Source: Nitrospiraceae bacterium
GTDB lineage: Bacteria > Nitrospirota > Thermodesulfovibrionia > Thermodesulfovibrionales > UBA1546
DNA length: 58,909 bases
Assembly: GCA_003599795.1 (NCBI GenBank)
Contig: QZJQ01000007.1
Coordinates: 1-58,909 of the forward strand
Direction of reading: 5' to 3'
This document shows, piece after piece, positions 44,622 through 53,120 of the stretch. Under the pieces are notes generated by a model. That model worked only from the letters and a program-made list of their open reading frames with translations. It was not told the DNA's origin and did no database searches. Each line of letters opens with the position of its first letter. Within the stretch, counting starts at the first letter, position 1. Made by a program: the position numbers and the translations under genes.

Positions 44622-45374
44622 TCAAGAATGTCTTTGATATGCTGTCAATAACCCTATTAAATAAAAATAACCGATAAAGAAAATTATTGCGACAATCACG
44701 CGCATGGGACCGATTTTATCATGAGACACGATAAAATTGCCTTCACGATCCCATGATGTTATACCATCTTTTGTTAGGTTATTATGTGCAATAGCAAGAG
44801 TTATAAGTATAACGATCGGGAATCCTATCCCAAGCCCTCTCCACCACACTGAAAAACTACGTGTTAAAGCACTTGAAAATGTCAGTTTATCCCCTGCACC
44901 ATTCCGTAAAGAGGTTTTGAATAACCATTTCCCCGGAGTACTACCCCATGTCGATATCAAGCTTGATTCTACGAAAATCCAAATGAATATTATTAACATG
45001 CCCAATGCAAAATCTGGCATATTTGACATAGATGGGTGGAAAAACACCAATACAAAACCAGCAAGAAGTGAGAATGAACAAAGATCAAACATCCTTGCCC
45101 AAAAGCGAACCCATGGACGGACTTGGATCCCCGCAAGTAACCCTAAAGAAGGAATTGGCGGCGGTTCTTGTTTTGGCAAAGGCGGCGGATAAGGAATAAC
45201 CTTCACTAAGAAAGCTTCAACTTTAAAAGCTGGTGTCCATTTTGATAAATTGTCAGACCAAATCAGTGTCGCAGCTCCCAAAATTCCAGCGTTAAACATC
45301 TCATGCATCTTACTCTGAGGAACTGGCCCCTCTTGTTTGTTCTCCTTAACGTAATACCACATTCTTTCACTCAT
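44622..45374 (-). CDS. GYF_2/RDD membrane protein (cassette gene 3)
   Basis: A 250-residue protein. The N-terminal GYF_2 (DUF4339) domain has WYYVKENKQEGPVPQSKM and TLIWSDNLSKWTPA; a proline-rich linker (PYPPPLPKQEPPPIP) follows; then an RDD domain with helices such as FSLLAGFVLVFF and the STWGSTPGKWLFK motif. Function unknown; such proteins are common in integron cassettes and may affect envelope or transport. A GGAGCTAA ribosome binding site precedes the start. Confidence 0.85.
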   Translation of the reverse strand: MSERMWYYVKENKQEGPVPQSKMHEMFNAGILGAATLIWSDNLSKWTPAFKVEAFLVKVIPYPPPLPKQEPPPIPSLGLLAGIQVRPWVRFWARMFDLCSFSLLAGFVLVFFHPSMSNMPDFALGMLIIFIWIFVESSLISTWGSTPGKWLFKTSLRNGAGDKLTFSSALTRSFSVWWRGLGIGFPIVILITLAIAHNNLTKDGITSWDREGNFIVSHDKIGPMRVIVAIIFFIGYFYLIGLLTAYQRHS

Positions 45375-45401
45375 ATTTAGCTCCTTTTAAAAACTTGTGC
45401 C

Positions 45402-45435
45402 GCCTAACGTTCACGCACAAACTAAGCCGTTAGGT
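45402..45435 (-). other. attC-like site between cassettes 2 and 3
   Basis: Minus strand ACCTAAC ... GTTAGGC with arms CCTAACG and CGTTAGG, and an internal CACAAAC/GTTTGTG pair. It meets the RYYYAAC/GTTRRRY consensus but is short (34 bp). It starts at the stop of the nuclease-like gene. Confidence 0.55.
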
Positions 45436-46104
45436 TTGTGGTCTTTGCCGTTTGTGCTGTGTTAGCAGTTGCTCTATAATATTACTAATAAAATCTTCTT
45501 GTGCACTATTTGCATACTTCCATAATCTCTGACCAGTCCAATCCCATTGAGGATGGGATGCTTTCTGAATTTTGTATGTATTGAAGCGGCTGTATATAAA
45601 CTCCAAAACGTTTTTCCATGTAATCTGTGGAACTTCTGGATATTTTTGCTTCAGGTCTTGATTGATTTGGTTGCCAACACAAAAAAGTGAAAGGTATGCA
45701 AGTTGGTTTTCAAAGACTCCTTTTTCGTAAATTTGTTTTGCAATTCTGTCTACTGATGCTTCTGGAAAAACTCCAATAGCTCTTAACACTCTATGTATGT
45801 TCATTCTTTCTCTCTGAACCCATGGTCCGTTCAGGTTGCAAGTTTGAGACTTCACCTCAGCAATGATAATATAAGGCTTATGTTTGACTTTTGTGAAGAT
45901 TTCTTCATCGACCATGGGATTTTTCAACAACTCAGCCCTGTAAGGAAATCTTACACCCAAAATATCTACATCGGTTTCTTGTCCGCATCTACTATCTGGG
46001 TGAACAACGAAATTAACAGTTGTAAGAAAACCATTCAAACGGAAGTACCAATAGGCAAGATTTTCGGAATCAATAGGTTTGACTTCTCTCACCTTCATCT
46101 CCAA
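45430..46104 (-). CDS. Putative PD-(D/E)XK-type nuclease (cassette gene 2)
   Basis: A 224-residue soluble protein of no family I can name. The N-terminal half reads ENLAYWYFRLNGFLT, then TDVDILGVRFPYR, then YIIIAEVKSQ. The spacing of D ... D-x-D-ILG ... E-V-K fits a PD-(D/E)XK nuclease core. The C-terminal half (WKNVLEFIYSRFNTY) is helical. Immediate attC-like sequences on both sides mark it as a mobile cassette gene. A defence role is possible but inferred. Confidence 0.55.
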   Translation of the reverse strand: MEMKVREVKPIDSENLAYWYFRLNGFLTTVNFVVHPDSRCGQETDVDILGVRFPYRAELLKNPMVDEEIFTKVKHKPYIIIAEVKSQTCNLNGPWVQRERMNIHRVLRAIGVFPEASVDRIAKQIYEKGVFENQLAYLSLFCVGNQINQDLKQKYPEVPQITWKNVLEFIYSRFNTYKIQKASHPQWDWTGQRLWKYANSAQEDFISNIIEQLLTQHKRQRPQT

Positions 46105-46129
46105 TCTTCGTTATAAGGCAATTTCGGAT

Positions 46130-46199
46130 AACGACCAAGCTCACTGGCGGCGGTTCCGCTTACGCTCCATCCCCGCCAGTGCAGCGCATTGTTAGATGC
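46130..46199 (-). other. attC site of cassette 1
   Basis: Minus strand begins GCATCTAAC right after the stop of cassette gene 1, then inner arms CACTGGCGG (46173-46181 region) and CCGCCAGTG (46142-46150), ending GTCGTTATCC. The GCATCTAAC is the exact reverse complement of GTTAGATGC at the cassette start (47221-47229), the hallmark of a complete integron gene cassette. Confidence 0.85.
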
Positions 46200-47204
46200 T
46201 CACTTATATTGTTCCTGAATGATAAAAGAATTAGCGATCATTTTAAAAAGTAGTTCAAAACGACTAAAATTTTCTTGCAGTTTTGACTCTTTACCTGGCG
46301 TAGCAGAAATCACACACTGAATGAATACCATTTTATTTCCATGTATAATAATGAAGTGCAGATTTCGCATTGTCAAAGTCAAGTCAAGTCTTTGCACTGA
46401 TTGGTCAAAAAGGATCATAGCACCTTTATGATTATCTAGAACAATGGGTTTCGCAGAAATGAACTTTCCACCATCAGAAACCATCCCTCTCAATTCACTT
46501 TCAGTGAAGAACTCATCTAAATCCTTCTGGGTTAGTGTATAACCAGGAGGTAATGGAATGTCTTTCACCATAATCAAAAACATTTCCAAACCCCTGCCAT
46601 TTTCACTTGTGAATTTTTGGATAATATTTGGCCTTTCCCCTTCTTTAGGTTGCCAGCTAATAGGATAACGAATCTGAAAATCAATACCCTTTGCTTTTGG
46701 GTGACCTTTTGTTCGGAAAATACGGTTATATCCTTTAGTGAATTCTTCCGCTGGACGATATTGAAATTGATATGTAAGCAATGTTTCCAGAATAGGGGAA
46801 GGGACATTGCCTTTAGCTCTTGATTCTACTTCGGCAAGAAACAGTACTGCGATGTCTTGATTTAACTGTTGAGGAGAGAGTGTAGATTTGAGTTGCTTCT
46901 TCATCCTTGCCACATATTCAGAATATTTATCTTTAAGCATGTCTTTCAGAGCACTTTTGATATTCTCTTCAGCAATGCCAAATGCTGTTTTGAATTCAAG
47001 GTCTGCCTTTTGAACCCGTAAACCTAGGGCTGGATATTCATCCTTTATACGATTAAGGCTAAATCGTTGTCCCATGATAAATCCCAACGTTTTGCTCAAA
47101 TCAACGTGAAGCGACTCCTGAATTGTCTGGCCAGACACGGATTGAACAGAAACAATAGTAAATGCCATGAATATGCTTATAAATAATAAACAAAAAGTTT
47201 TCAT
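46200..47204 (-). CDS. Exported protein of unknown function (cassette gene 1)
   Basis: A 334-residue protein with a Sec signal (LLFISIFMAFTIVSVQSVSG). Middle part helical and charged (residues 50-140). The C-terminal half, from about 170, looks like a PsbP/DUF1795-type sandwich (FQIRYPISWQPKEGERPN, LFDQSVQRLDLTL). Family only tentatively placed. Its stop codon touches the attC site and its start lies 17 bp after the cassette start, the compact layout of a cassette. Base use is richer in A/T than the dcw genes. Confidence 0.75.
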   Translation of the reverse strand: MKTFCLLFISIFMAFTIVSVQSVSGQTIQESLHVDLSKTLGFIMGQRFSLNRIKDEYPALGLRVQKADLEFKTAFGIAEENIKSALKDMLKDKYSEYVARMKKQLKSTLSPQQLNQDIAVLFLAEVESRAKGNVPSPILETLLTYQFQYRPAEEFTKGYNRIFRTKGHPKAKGIDFQIRYPISWQPKEGERPNIIQKFTSENGRGLEMFLIMVKDIPLPPGYTLTQKDLDEFFTESELRGMVSDGGKFISAKPIVLDNHKGAMILFDQSVQRLDLTLTMRNLHFIIIHGNKMVFIQCVISATPGKESKLQENFSRFELLFKMIANSFIIQEQYK

Positions 47205-47220
47205 CTGCCATTATCCTTTC

Positions 47221-47229
47221 GCATCTAAC
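47221..47229 (-). other. Start boundary of gene cassette 1 (recombination core)
   Basis: Minus strand GTTAGATGC, the GTTRRRY core where integron recombination occurs. Upstream on that strand (47230-47370) there is only a small GCAC-TCAG-GTGC hairpin and no integrase gene. Confidence 0.75.
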
Positions 47230-47375
47230 TTGTTTATAATTGCACTCAGGTGCGTTTGTCCTCCTGAAAAAGGACATTTGCATCCTAAGATACAAAAGAG
47301 CGATATTCCTGTCAAGGAAATTTTCACATCCAAAAGCAGGACTCTGAGAAATGACAAAAGTATCGAATTATGTTG

Positions 47376-47381
47376 TATAAT
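47376..47381 (+). promoter_or_regulatory. TATAAT box directly upstream of the AbiEii-like pair
   Basis: A consensus -10 (TATAAT) ends 6 bp before the ATG at 47388, so transcription would start at or beside the start codon. The -35 is poor (ATGACA at 47351, 19 bp away). Confidence 0.4.
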
Positions 47382-47387
47382 AAATCC

Positions 47388-47654
47388 ATGAAAACCATTG
47401 ATACTACAGTAAATATATCTATGAAATATCCGGTGTCCGAAAAGAAACTATCTGAGATTATAAAATCTGGAAAAACGGATAATAAATATCTTGCGCATAT
47501 ATTTGCCTTGTTTACCGATGTCCCCGCGCCTGATTTATTGGCTTTCATCAAAAAATATGATATATCCTTGCCTGCCATCAAGAAATATTACTTTAAGCAC
47601 GTAAAGAAATTTTACCCTAATGCCGAATTAGAAAATGTCTTTACGTTTAAATAA
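47388..47654 (+). CDS. Small protein preceding AbiEii-like gene, possible antitoxin
   Basis: An 88-residue protein (starts MKTIDTTVNISMKYPVS). Mixed charge, likely helical, with VPAPDLLAFIKKYDISLPAIKKYYFKH in the second half. No family recognised. Its stop overlaps the next start (TAATG), so the two are coupled. The size and position suit an antitoxin or regulator of the nucleotidyltransferase. An earlier in-frame start at 47370 would place the -10 box within the gene. Confidence 0.65.
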   Translation: MKTIDTTVNISMKYPVSEKKLSEIIKSGKTDNKYLAHIFALFTDVPAPDLLAFIKKYDISLPAIKKYYFKHVKKFYPNAELENVFTFK

Positions 47655-48283
47655 TGAAATCTGCTGACTGGCTTCCTCTCTTTAAGTTCGCTTTAAAAAT
47701 CTTATCACAGGAAAAGGTTTTAAAAAGTCAGTGGTCTTTCGGCGGCGGAACTGCTTTAATGACTTACTATAATCACAGGAAAAGTAAAGATATTGATATT
47801 TTCTTGAGAGACGTCCAGCTTCTAACAAAATTTACGCCGCGATTAAACGACTATGTTGCCGAGCAAACAGATGACTATACCGAAATGTCAAACTCTCTGA
47901 AATTGAAGGTAAAGGAACAAGAGATAGATTTTATTGTTGCCCCGTTATTAACCAAAACGCCTACATTAAAAAAGATAGTGGGCAATACTCCAATTTATAT
48001 TGAAACCCCGGAAGAAATAGTAATCAAGAAAATTTTTTATAGGGCAGACGCCTTCAAAACAAGAGATGTCTTTGATCTGGCAGTTGTTATTAAGCATAAA
48101 GAGAATAGCCTTTTAGAGAATCTTGATATTTTTCAGAGTAAGATAGATGTCTTACTAAACAGGCTAAATATCCTGAAAAAAATTTACGCTATTGAATTGA
48201 AATCCCTTGATATTATAGACAGCCAGACTGCTAAGGACTCCCTCAAGATAGTACAAGAATTTATTAATAAGTTAATTCACTGA
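47654..48283 (+). CDS. Nucleotidyltransferase of the AbiEii/AbiGii toxin family
   Basis: A 209-residue protein with the nucleotidyltransferase start [23 protein letters not shown] (GG x TA, D-x-D pattern) and the later EIDFIVAP third acidic site. [27 protein letters not shown] is the hallmark AbiEii segment. AbiEii enzymes act as toxins by modifying tRNA or other RNA and give phage defence. Active residues appear intact. The upstream coupled gene is not the classic AbiEi winged-helix antitoxin. Confidence 0.85.
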   Translation: MKSADWLPLFKFALKILSQEKVLKSQWSFGGGTALMTYYNHRKSKDIDIFLRDVQLLTKFTPRLNDYVAEQTDDYTEMSNSLKLKVKEQEIDFIVAPLLTKTPTLKKIVGNTPIYIETPEEIVIKKIFYRADAFKTRDVFDLAVVIKHKENSLLENLDIFQSKIDVLLNRLNILKKIYAIELKSLDIIDSQTAKDSLKIVQEFINKLIH

Positions 48284-48308
48284 GGCAAAAACAATTTCCG
48301 TCAACAAT

Positions 48309-50873
48309 ATGCAAACCTCTATAGTCATAAAAGGCGCGCGGGAGCACAATCTCAAGAACATCAGCGTATCCATACCCAGAGAAAAGATAACTGTTATCAC
48401 CGGCCCCTCGGGCTCCGGCAAATCATCCCTTGCAATTGACACAATCTACGCCGAGGGACAGAGGCGGTATGTTGAAAGCCTTTCAGTATATGCAAGGCAG
48501 TTCCTTGAACAGCTTCAGAAACCCGACGTGGACCTTATTGAGGGGCTTTCCCCTTCCATTGCAATTGAGCAGAAAACAGTTACGAAAAGCCCGCGTTCAA
48601 CACTCGGCACAATAACCGAAATCTATGACTATATGCGTGTGCTTTACACGCGGATTGGAAAACCTTACTGCTATAACTGCGGTTCGCTTATAGCCGCGCA
48701 GGAGGCTCAGAACATAATAGATTCCGTTGTGTCACTCCCTCAGGGAACACGCATACAAATACTTGCGCCTATTGTCAGAGACAGAAAAGGTGAATATAAA
48801 AAAGAGCTTTACGATATGCTGCGCGACGGGTTTATAAGGGCGAGGATAGACGGCGTGATGTTTGACCTCACACAGGATATAAAGCTGAAGAAACAGCAGA
48901 GGCATACCATCGAGATTGTTATAGACAGGCTTCTTATAAAAACAGGGACTGAAAGGCAGATAAAGAGCGCGATTGATTCAGCATTAAAATATACGGACAC
49001 CGTTATAATTAATCTCATAGACAAAAACAAGGACATCCCTTTCAGCAGGACCATGGCATGTCCCAACTGCAGCATAAGCTACCCTGAGATTAATCCGAGA
49101 TTTTTTTCCTTCAACAGCAAATACGGAGCCTGCCCGAGATGCCACGGCATCGGGTTTGAAAACATCGGCGAGGATTTTGAGGCCGAAAAACAGGACTTCG
49201 GAGCTATAACCGATGAGGAAGTGGCCGGGTTATCAGCGTGCAAGGCGTGCAAAGGCATGAGACTGAGAAAAGAGGCGCTGAGCATAAAAATAAACGACAC
49301 AAACATAGCTGAATTTTCAAGAATGTCTGTCATCAACGCAATTCAATTTATCAATGCGCTTAAGCTTACGGACCGGGAACAGACAATAGCTTCGCGCGTG
49401 CTGAGAGAAGTCAAAGACAGGCTTTCGTTTCTCAATAAGGTCGGCCTCGGTTATCTGACAGTTGACAGGCTTTCGCTTACGCTTTCAGGCGGTGAAGCGC
49501 AGAGGATACGACTTGCAACGCAGATGGGCTCGTCCCTCACAGGAGTGCTTTATGTCCTTGACGAGCCAAGCATCGGGCTTCATCCAAGAGACTGCAAAAA
49601 ACTGCTTGAAAGCCTTTCGTCAATAAGAGACTCAGGAAATACAGTGATAATAGTTGAACATGATGAAGATACCATAAACTGGGCTGACCATGTCATTGAC
49701 ATGGGGCCGGGCGGAGGGCTTAGAGGCGGATGGATAACCGCAGAAGGCCCGCCTTCTGTTATCAGGGATAACAAAAACTCATTGACAGGCAGATACCTCA
49801 AAGGCGAACTGAGCATACCAGTGCCTGCAAAGAGGAGAAAATCAAAAGACTTCATCCATATCAACGGCGCGTCAGAATTTAATCTTAAGGATATAGATGT
49901 CAAGATGCCGCTGGGCCTGTTTACATGCATAACAGGTGTTTCAGGTTCGGGCAAGAGCACGCTGATATTTGAAACTCTATACAAAGCTATCGCCGGAAAA
50001 CTATATAAAAGCGCGCTCATCCCGGGAAAGCACAGGGAAATTACAGGCATGGAAAAAATTGACCGCATAATATGCGTGGACCAGTCTCCGTTGGGACGCA
50101 CGCCCAGGTCTAATCCCGCGACTTACACCGGGATATTCACATACATCAGGGAACTCTTTGCGCAGATTCAGGATTCAAAGATACGGGGATATACTGCATC
50201 GCGCTTCAGTTTTAATGTCGCATCCGCCTCAGGCGGAGGAAGATGCGAGTCCTGCCATGGCGGAGGCACGCTTAAGGTTGCCATGCATTTCCTTCCTGAT
50301 GTTTACATCCCATGCAATGTATGCAAAGGCAAAAGATACAATAAAGAGACGCTTGAAATAAGATATAAAGACAAAAACATAGCTGAGGTCCTTGCGATGA
50401 CGGTTTCAGAGATGCTCCGGTTCTTCAGCGCAATTCCGCTTATACGCCAGAGGCTTGAAATACTTGAAGACGTGGGGCTCGGATACATTCAGCTTGGCCA
50501 GTCCGCGACAACTCTCTCAGGCGGTGAAGCTCAAAGGGTAAGGCTTTCAAGAGAATTCGGGAAAAGGTCCTCCGCCTCAGGCGGAGGAAACACTCTTTAT
50601 CTGCTTGACGAGCCTACGACAGGACTGCACTTTGCCGACATTCAGAAACTCCTTGATGTCATAAACAGCCTCATAGACCTCGGAAACACGGTGGTTGTGA
50701 TAGAGCATAATCTTGACGTGATAAAGTCATCTGACTATATAATTGACCTTGGGCCTGAGGGCGGAGAAAAAGGCGGAAGGGTCATAGCCGCAGGAACACC
50801 TGAAGAAGTGAGCTCAAATCCTGATTCGTATACGGGGATGGCTTTGAAAAATAAATTAGCGGTGAATAGATAA
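48309..50873 (+). CDS. uvrA: Excinuclease ABC subunit UvrA, insertion domain absent
   Basis: An 854-residue tandem ABC ATPase; usual length is about 940. Present: Walker [12 protein letters not shown] and [12 protein letters not shown], UvrB-binding domain ([12 protein letters not shown] ... RARIDG), zinc modules CPNC/CPRC/CKAC and CESC/CNVC, ABC signatures TLSGGEAQR twice, and Walker [12 protein letters not shown] and [11 protein letters not shown]. Between CPRCHGIG and [10 protein letters not shown] only about 30 residues occur, whereas a lesion-contacting insertion domain of around 100 normally sits there. Two 15-bp palindromes add SASGG before CESC and before the last Walker B. Likely still acts with UvrB in nucleotide excision repair. 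Confidence 0.95.
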   Translation: MQTSIVIKGAREHNLKNISVSIPREKITVITGPSGSGKSSLAIDTIYAEGQRRYVESLSVYARQFLEQLQKPDVDLIEGLSPSIAIEQKTVTKSPRSTLGTITEIYDYMRVLYTRIGKPYCYNCGSLIAAQEAQNIIDSVVSLPQGTRIQILAPIVRDRKGEYKKELYDMLRDGFIRARIDGVMFDLTQDIKLKKQQRHTIEIVIDRLLIKTGTERQIKSAIDSALKYTDTVIINLIDKNKDIPFSRTMACPNCSISYPEINPRFFSFNSKYGACPRCHGIGFENIGEDFEAEKQDFGAITDEEVAGLSACKACKGMRLRKEALSIKINDTNIAEFSRMSVINAIQFINALKLTDREQTIASRVLREVKDRLSFLNKVGLGYLTVDRLSLTLSGGEAQRIRLATQMGSSLTGVLYVLDEPSIGLHPRDCKKLLESLSSIRDSGNTVIIVEHDEDTINWADHVIDMGPGGGLRGGWITAEGPPSVIRDNKNSLTGRYLKGELSIPVPAKRRKSKDFIHINGASEFNLKDIDVKMPLGLFTCITGVSGSGKSTLIFETLYKAIAGKLYKSALIPGKHREITGMEKIDRIICVDQSPLGRTPRSNPATYTGIFTYIRELFAQIQDSKIRGYTASRFSFNVASASGGGRCESCHGGGTLKVAMHFLPDVYIPCNVCKGKRYNKETLEIRYKDKNIAEVLAMTVSEMLRFFSAIPLIRQRLEILEDVGLGYIQLGQSATTLSGGEAQRVRLSREFGKRSSASGGGNTLYLLDEPTTGLHFADIQKLLDVINSLIDLGNTVVVIEHNLDVIKSSDYIIDLGPEGGEKGGRVIAAGTPEEVSSNPDSYTGMALKNKLAVNR
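50223..50237. repeat. Palindrome copy 1 in uvrA
   Basis: TCCGCC-TCA-GGCGGA, in frame, encoding SASGG just before the second zinc module, where other UvrA proteins have a single residue. Confidence 0.92.
50569..50587. repeat. Palindrome copy 2 in uvrA
   Basis: CCTCCGCC-TCA-GGCGGAGG, 8-3-8 perfect. Encodes SSASGGG between KRS and NTLYLLDEP, a five-residue gain over the family pattern. Confidence 0.93.
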
Positions 50874-50881
50874 ATGGGTGA

Positions 50882-51943
50882 ATGGGCATGAGAAAAAAGT
50901 ATCAAAGTGTCAAAGCGTCAAAGCGTCAAAGCAGCTTCTGCTCTGCTGTTCTGCTGCTCTTCTGCTCTCTACTCATTCTGTCTGCCTGTTCTCCTGCTCA
51001 GGAAACACTCTATAAAAAAACCCGCACTTCTATGTACACCATTGTCTCGATTACTATTTCTTCTGACTCCGAAGAAAAAGCAGAAAAAGCAATTGAGATG
51101 GCATTTAACGAGTTGGACAGGCTCGCAAAGCTTTTAAACTTTTATTCCGAAGACAGCGAAGTATCCGCGATTAACAGAAACGCGGGCAACAGGCCTGTAA
51201 ATGTATCTCAGGAGACATTGGAGATAATAGATAAGGCATTGTACGTGTCGGAAAATACAGAAGGCGGATTTGACATTACAGTCGGGCCATTGGTGCGTTT
51301 GTGGGATTTTCAGAAAAAAATAATTCCTGACGGAGCAACAGTCAAAGAAAAATTAAAATTAGTGGGGTATAAAAATATCATTATAGACAAAAAAGCGTCA
51401 ACGGTCTTTCTTAAAACAAAAGGAATACAGGTAGACCTCGGCGGCATCATAAAGGGTTATGCTGCCGATAAGGCAGTCGGAGTTCTTAAGCAACAGGGCA
51501 TAAGGGCTGGCATAGTCGCGGTTGCAGGAGATATTAAAACCTTCGGTATAAGGCCCGATGGCGGTTTATGGAAGGTGGGGATTCAAAACCCAAGGCAGCA
51601 AACAGATAAAGATGAAATTATGGCAACCGTGGGCCTCTCGGATACAGCTATATCGACATCCGGGGATTACCAGAAATTTTTTATAAAAGACGGCAGAATA
51701 TATCATCACCTTTTAAACCCTAAAACAGGTTATCCTGATAACGAATGCCGCAGCGTAACCATAATAGCAAAGGACGCCGCATTTGCAGACGCCTTTGCGA
51801 CAGGCATATTTATTTTAGGGACGCAGAAAGGCATGGACACTCTGAACCGGCTGGGACTTGATGGAATTATAGTGGACAAAGATGGCAAAATACATGTAAC
51901 ACAAAATCTGCGGAGCAAGGTTGAGTTTAAAAAAGATAAGTAG
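50882..51943 (+). CDS. apbE: FAD:protein FMN transferase, lipoprotein form
   Basis: A 353-residue ApbE protein that attaches FMN covalently to Thr in flavoproteins such as NqrC/RnfG using FAD and Mg. Motifs: GGFDITVGPLVRLW, DLGGIIKGYAADKA, VAGDIKTFGIRPDG and STSGDYQKFF with HHLLNPKTGYP. Signal peptide ends LLILSAC, a lipobox. Its N-terminal codons are made of two tandem arrays. A Gx-type transporter gene follows 8 bp later, a common pairing. Confidence 0.95.
   Translation: MGMRKKYQSVKASKRQSSFCSAVLLLFCSLLILSACSPAQETLYKKTRTSMYTIVSITISSDSEEKAEKAIEMAFNELDRLAKLLNFYSEDSEVSAINRNAGNRPVNVSQETLEIIDKALYVSENTEGGFDITVGPLVRLWDFQKKIIPDGATVKEKLKLVGYKNIIIDKKASTVFLKTKGIQVDLGGIIKGYAADKAVGVLKQQGIRAGIVAVAGDIKTFGIRPDGGLWKVGIQNPRQQTDKDEIMATVGLSDTAISTSGDYQKFFIKDGRIYHHLLNPKTGYPDNECRSVTIIAKDAAFADAFATGIFILGTQKGMDTLNRLGLDGIIVDKDGKIHVTQNLRSKVEFKKDK
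50899..50985. repeat. Two tandem arrays encoding the ApbE signal peptide
   Basis: GTATCAAA, GTGTCAAA, GCGTCAAA, GCGTCAAA (50899-50930, 8-bp register) followed by TCTGCT/CTGTTCTGCTGCTCT-type units to about 50985. The first gives the basic n-region (QSVKASKRQS), the second the hydrophobic core (FCSAVLLLFCSLL). Confidence 0.9.
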
Positions 51944-51951
51944 AGCTATTG

Positions 51952-52470
51952 ATGCAATCACAGGATAAATACCGCATAGCCCTGCTCTCAGCTTATGCCA
52001 TTGCAATTCACAGTTTTGAAAACCTTCTGCCGACGCCGATACCATGGCTCAGGCTAGGCATAGCAAACATCATCACTCTTGCAACGCTCGTTCTCTACGG
52101 ATTCAGGGCCGCAATGATGGTAACGCTTATACGGGTGATAATATCCTCCATGTTCATCGGCACATTTCTTGGCCCCGGCTTTATCATGAGCTTTTGCGGA
52201 GGAGTTTCAAGCACAGCGGCAATGGGGCTTGCCTTCTCAATGTTTCCAAGGCTCTTTGGCCCTGTAGGACTCAGCCTAATCGGCGCATTATTCCACAATG
52301 CAGCCCAGCTTTTTATTGCATACGTGTTGTTCGTCCAGCAGATAAAAGCTGTCTTAATAGTAGCGCCTTTTTTGATTTTGTTAGGGACCATCACAGGCGT
52401 TGTGAACGGCATTATAGGAGGCATGCTCATCAAGAATATTTCAGAAAAATCACCCGGCGCATCCGGATGA
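51952..52470 (+). CDS. Gx transporter-family membrane protein
   Basis: A 172-residue protein with about five helices; ENLLPTPIPWLRLGIANIITL and the FLGPGFIMSFCGG stretch are typical of the Gx/heptaprenyl-diphosphate-synthase-component-I-like family linked to ApbE. It may move a flavin or lipid precursor; the substrate is not known. ATG at 51952 preferred over the TTG just before. The stop overlaps the next start by 4 bp. Confidence 0.85.
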   Translation: MQSQDKYRIALLSAYAIAIHSFENLLPTPIPWLRLGIANIITLATLVLYGFRAAMMVTLIRVIISSMFIGTFLGPGFIMSFCGGVSSTAAMGLAFSMFPRLFGPVGLSLIGALFHNAAQLFIAYVLFVQQIKAVLIVAPFLILLGTITGVVNGIIGGMLIKNISEKSPGASG

Positions 52471-53078
52471 TGCGGCTGAATGCTCATAGGGTCTTTGCCG
52501 CAGCTTCTCTTACCGCCGCGGTATCGCATATAGCAGCTGTCCTTGTCGCCGGATTTTTAACGCCTGATTATTCTCTAACTCAGAGGGCCATCAGCGACCT
52601 TGGTATCGCCGGTCAGCCATATGCCTTTCTCGTCAACTATTTCGGCTTCGCCTTGCCGGGTGTTTTTATTCTGTTGGCAGCCCTGTCAGCCCATAAGCCT
52701 TGGGCTTCTGCTTTACCGCCCAAACTTGGGCTGAGGTGCATGGCATGCGCCGGCGTGCTCCTAATTGCCGCAGGTTTCTACCCGTTTCCTTCATTGATTC
52801 ATCTCACTTCTGCTCTTCTCGCCGGGCTCTCGGCATCCATCAGCATCTTCGGGTTCTCTGTCTATATCATGAAGAATAAGGGTTATTCAGTCTTGGCTAT
52901 ATCAGGGTTCACTATCGCAATTCTCATCTTAATGGACGCCGCAACATGGGTTCTGGCTGAGACTCAGCATATCAGGATTCACGATTTCATGGGACTCCAG
53001 CAAAGGCTTGCCGCTTTTTCAGCGTTCATCTGGTTCAGCGCCTTAGCAATCGCATATACACAGAAGCTAAGGCACTAA
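52467..53078 (+). CDS. DUF998-family membrane protein
   Basis: A 203-residue protein with about six helices. The segment TPDYSLTQRAISDLGIAGQPY is the DUF998 signature (after helix 1), followed by FPFPSLIHLTSALLAGL. Start chosen at the ATG overlapping the previous stop (ATGA); a longer frame from 52044 only overlaps the Gx gene. Function unknown. Confidence 0.8.
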   Translation: MMRLNAHRVFAAASLTAAVSHIAAVLVAGFLTPDYSLTQRAISDLGIAGQPYAFLVNYFGFALPGVFILLAALSAHKPWASALPPKLGLRCMACAGVLLIAAGFYPFPSLIHLTSALLAGLSASISIFGFSVYIMKNKGYSVLAISGFTIAILILMDAATWVLAETQHIRIHDFMGLQQRLAAFSAFIWFSALAIAYTQKLRH

Positions 53079-53120
53079 AATATCCTTGACATTTACTCCC
53101 CTAATGTTTGACAATTCATT

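Noticed and set aside
52044-52466. Long N-terminal extension of the DUF998 protein
   Set aside because: Lies in another frame of the Gx transporter gene; the ATGA overlap gives the natural start.
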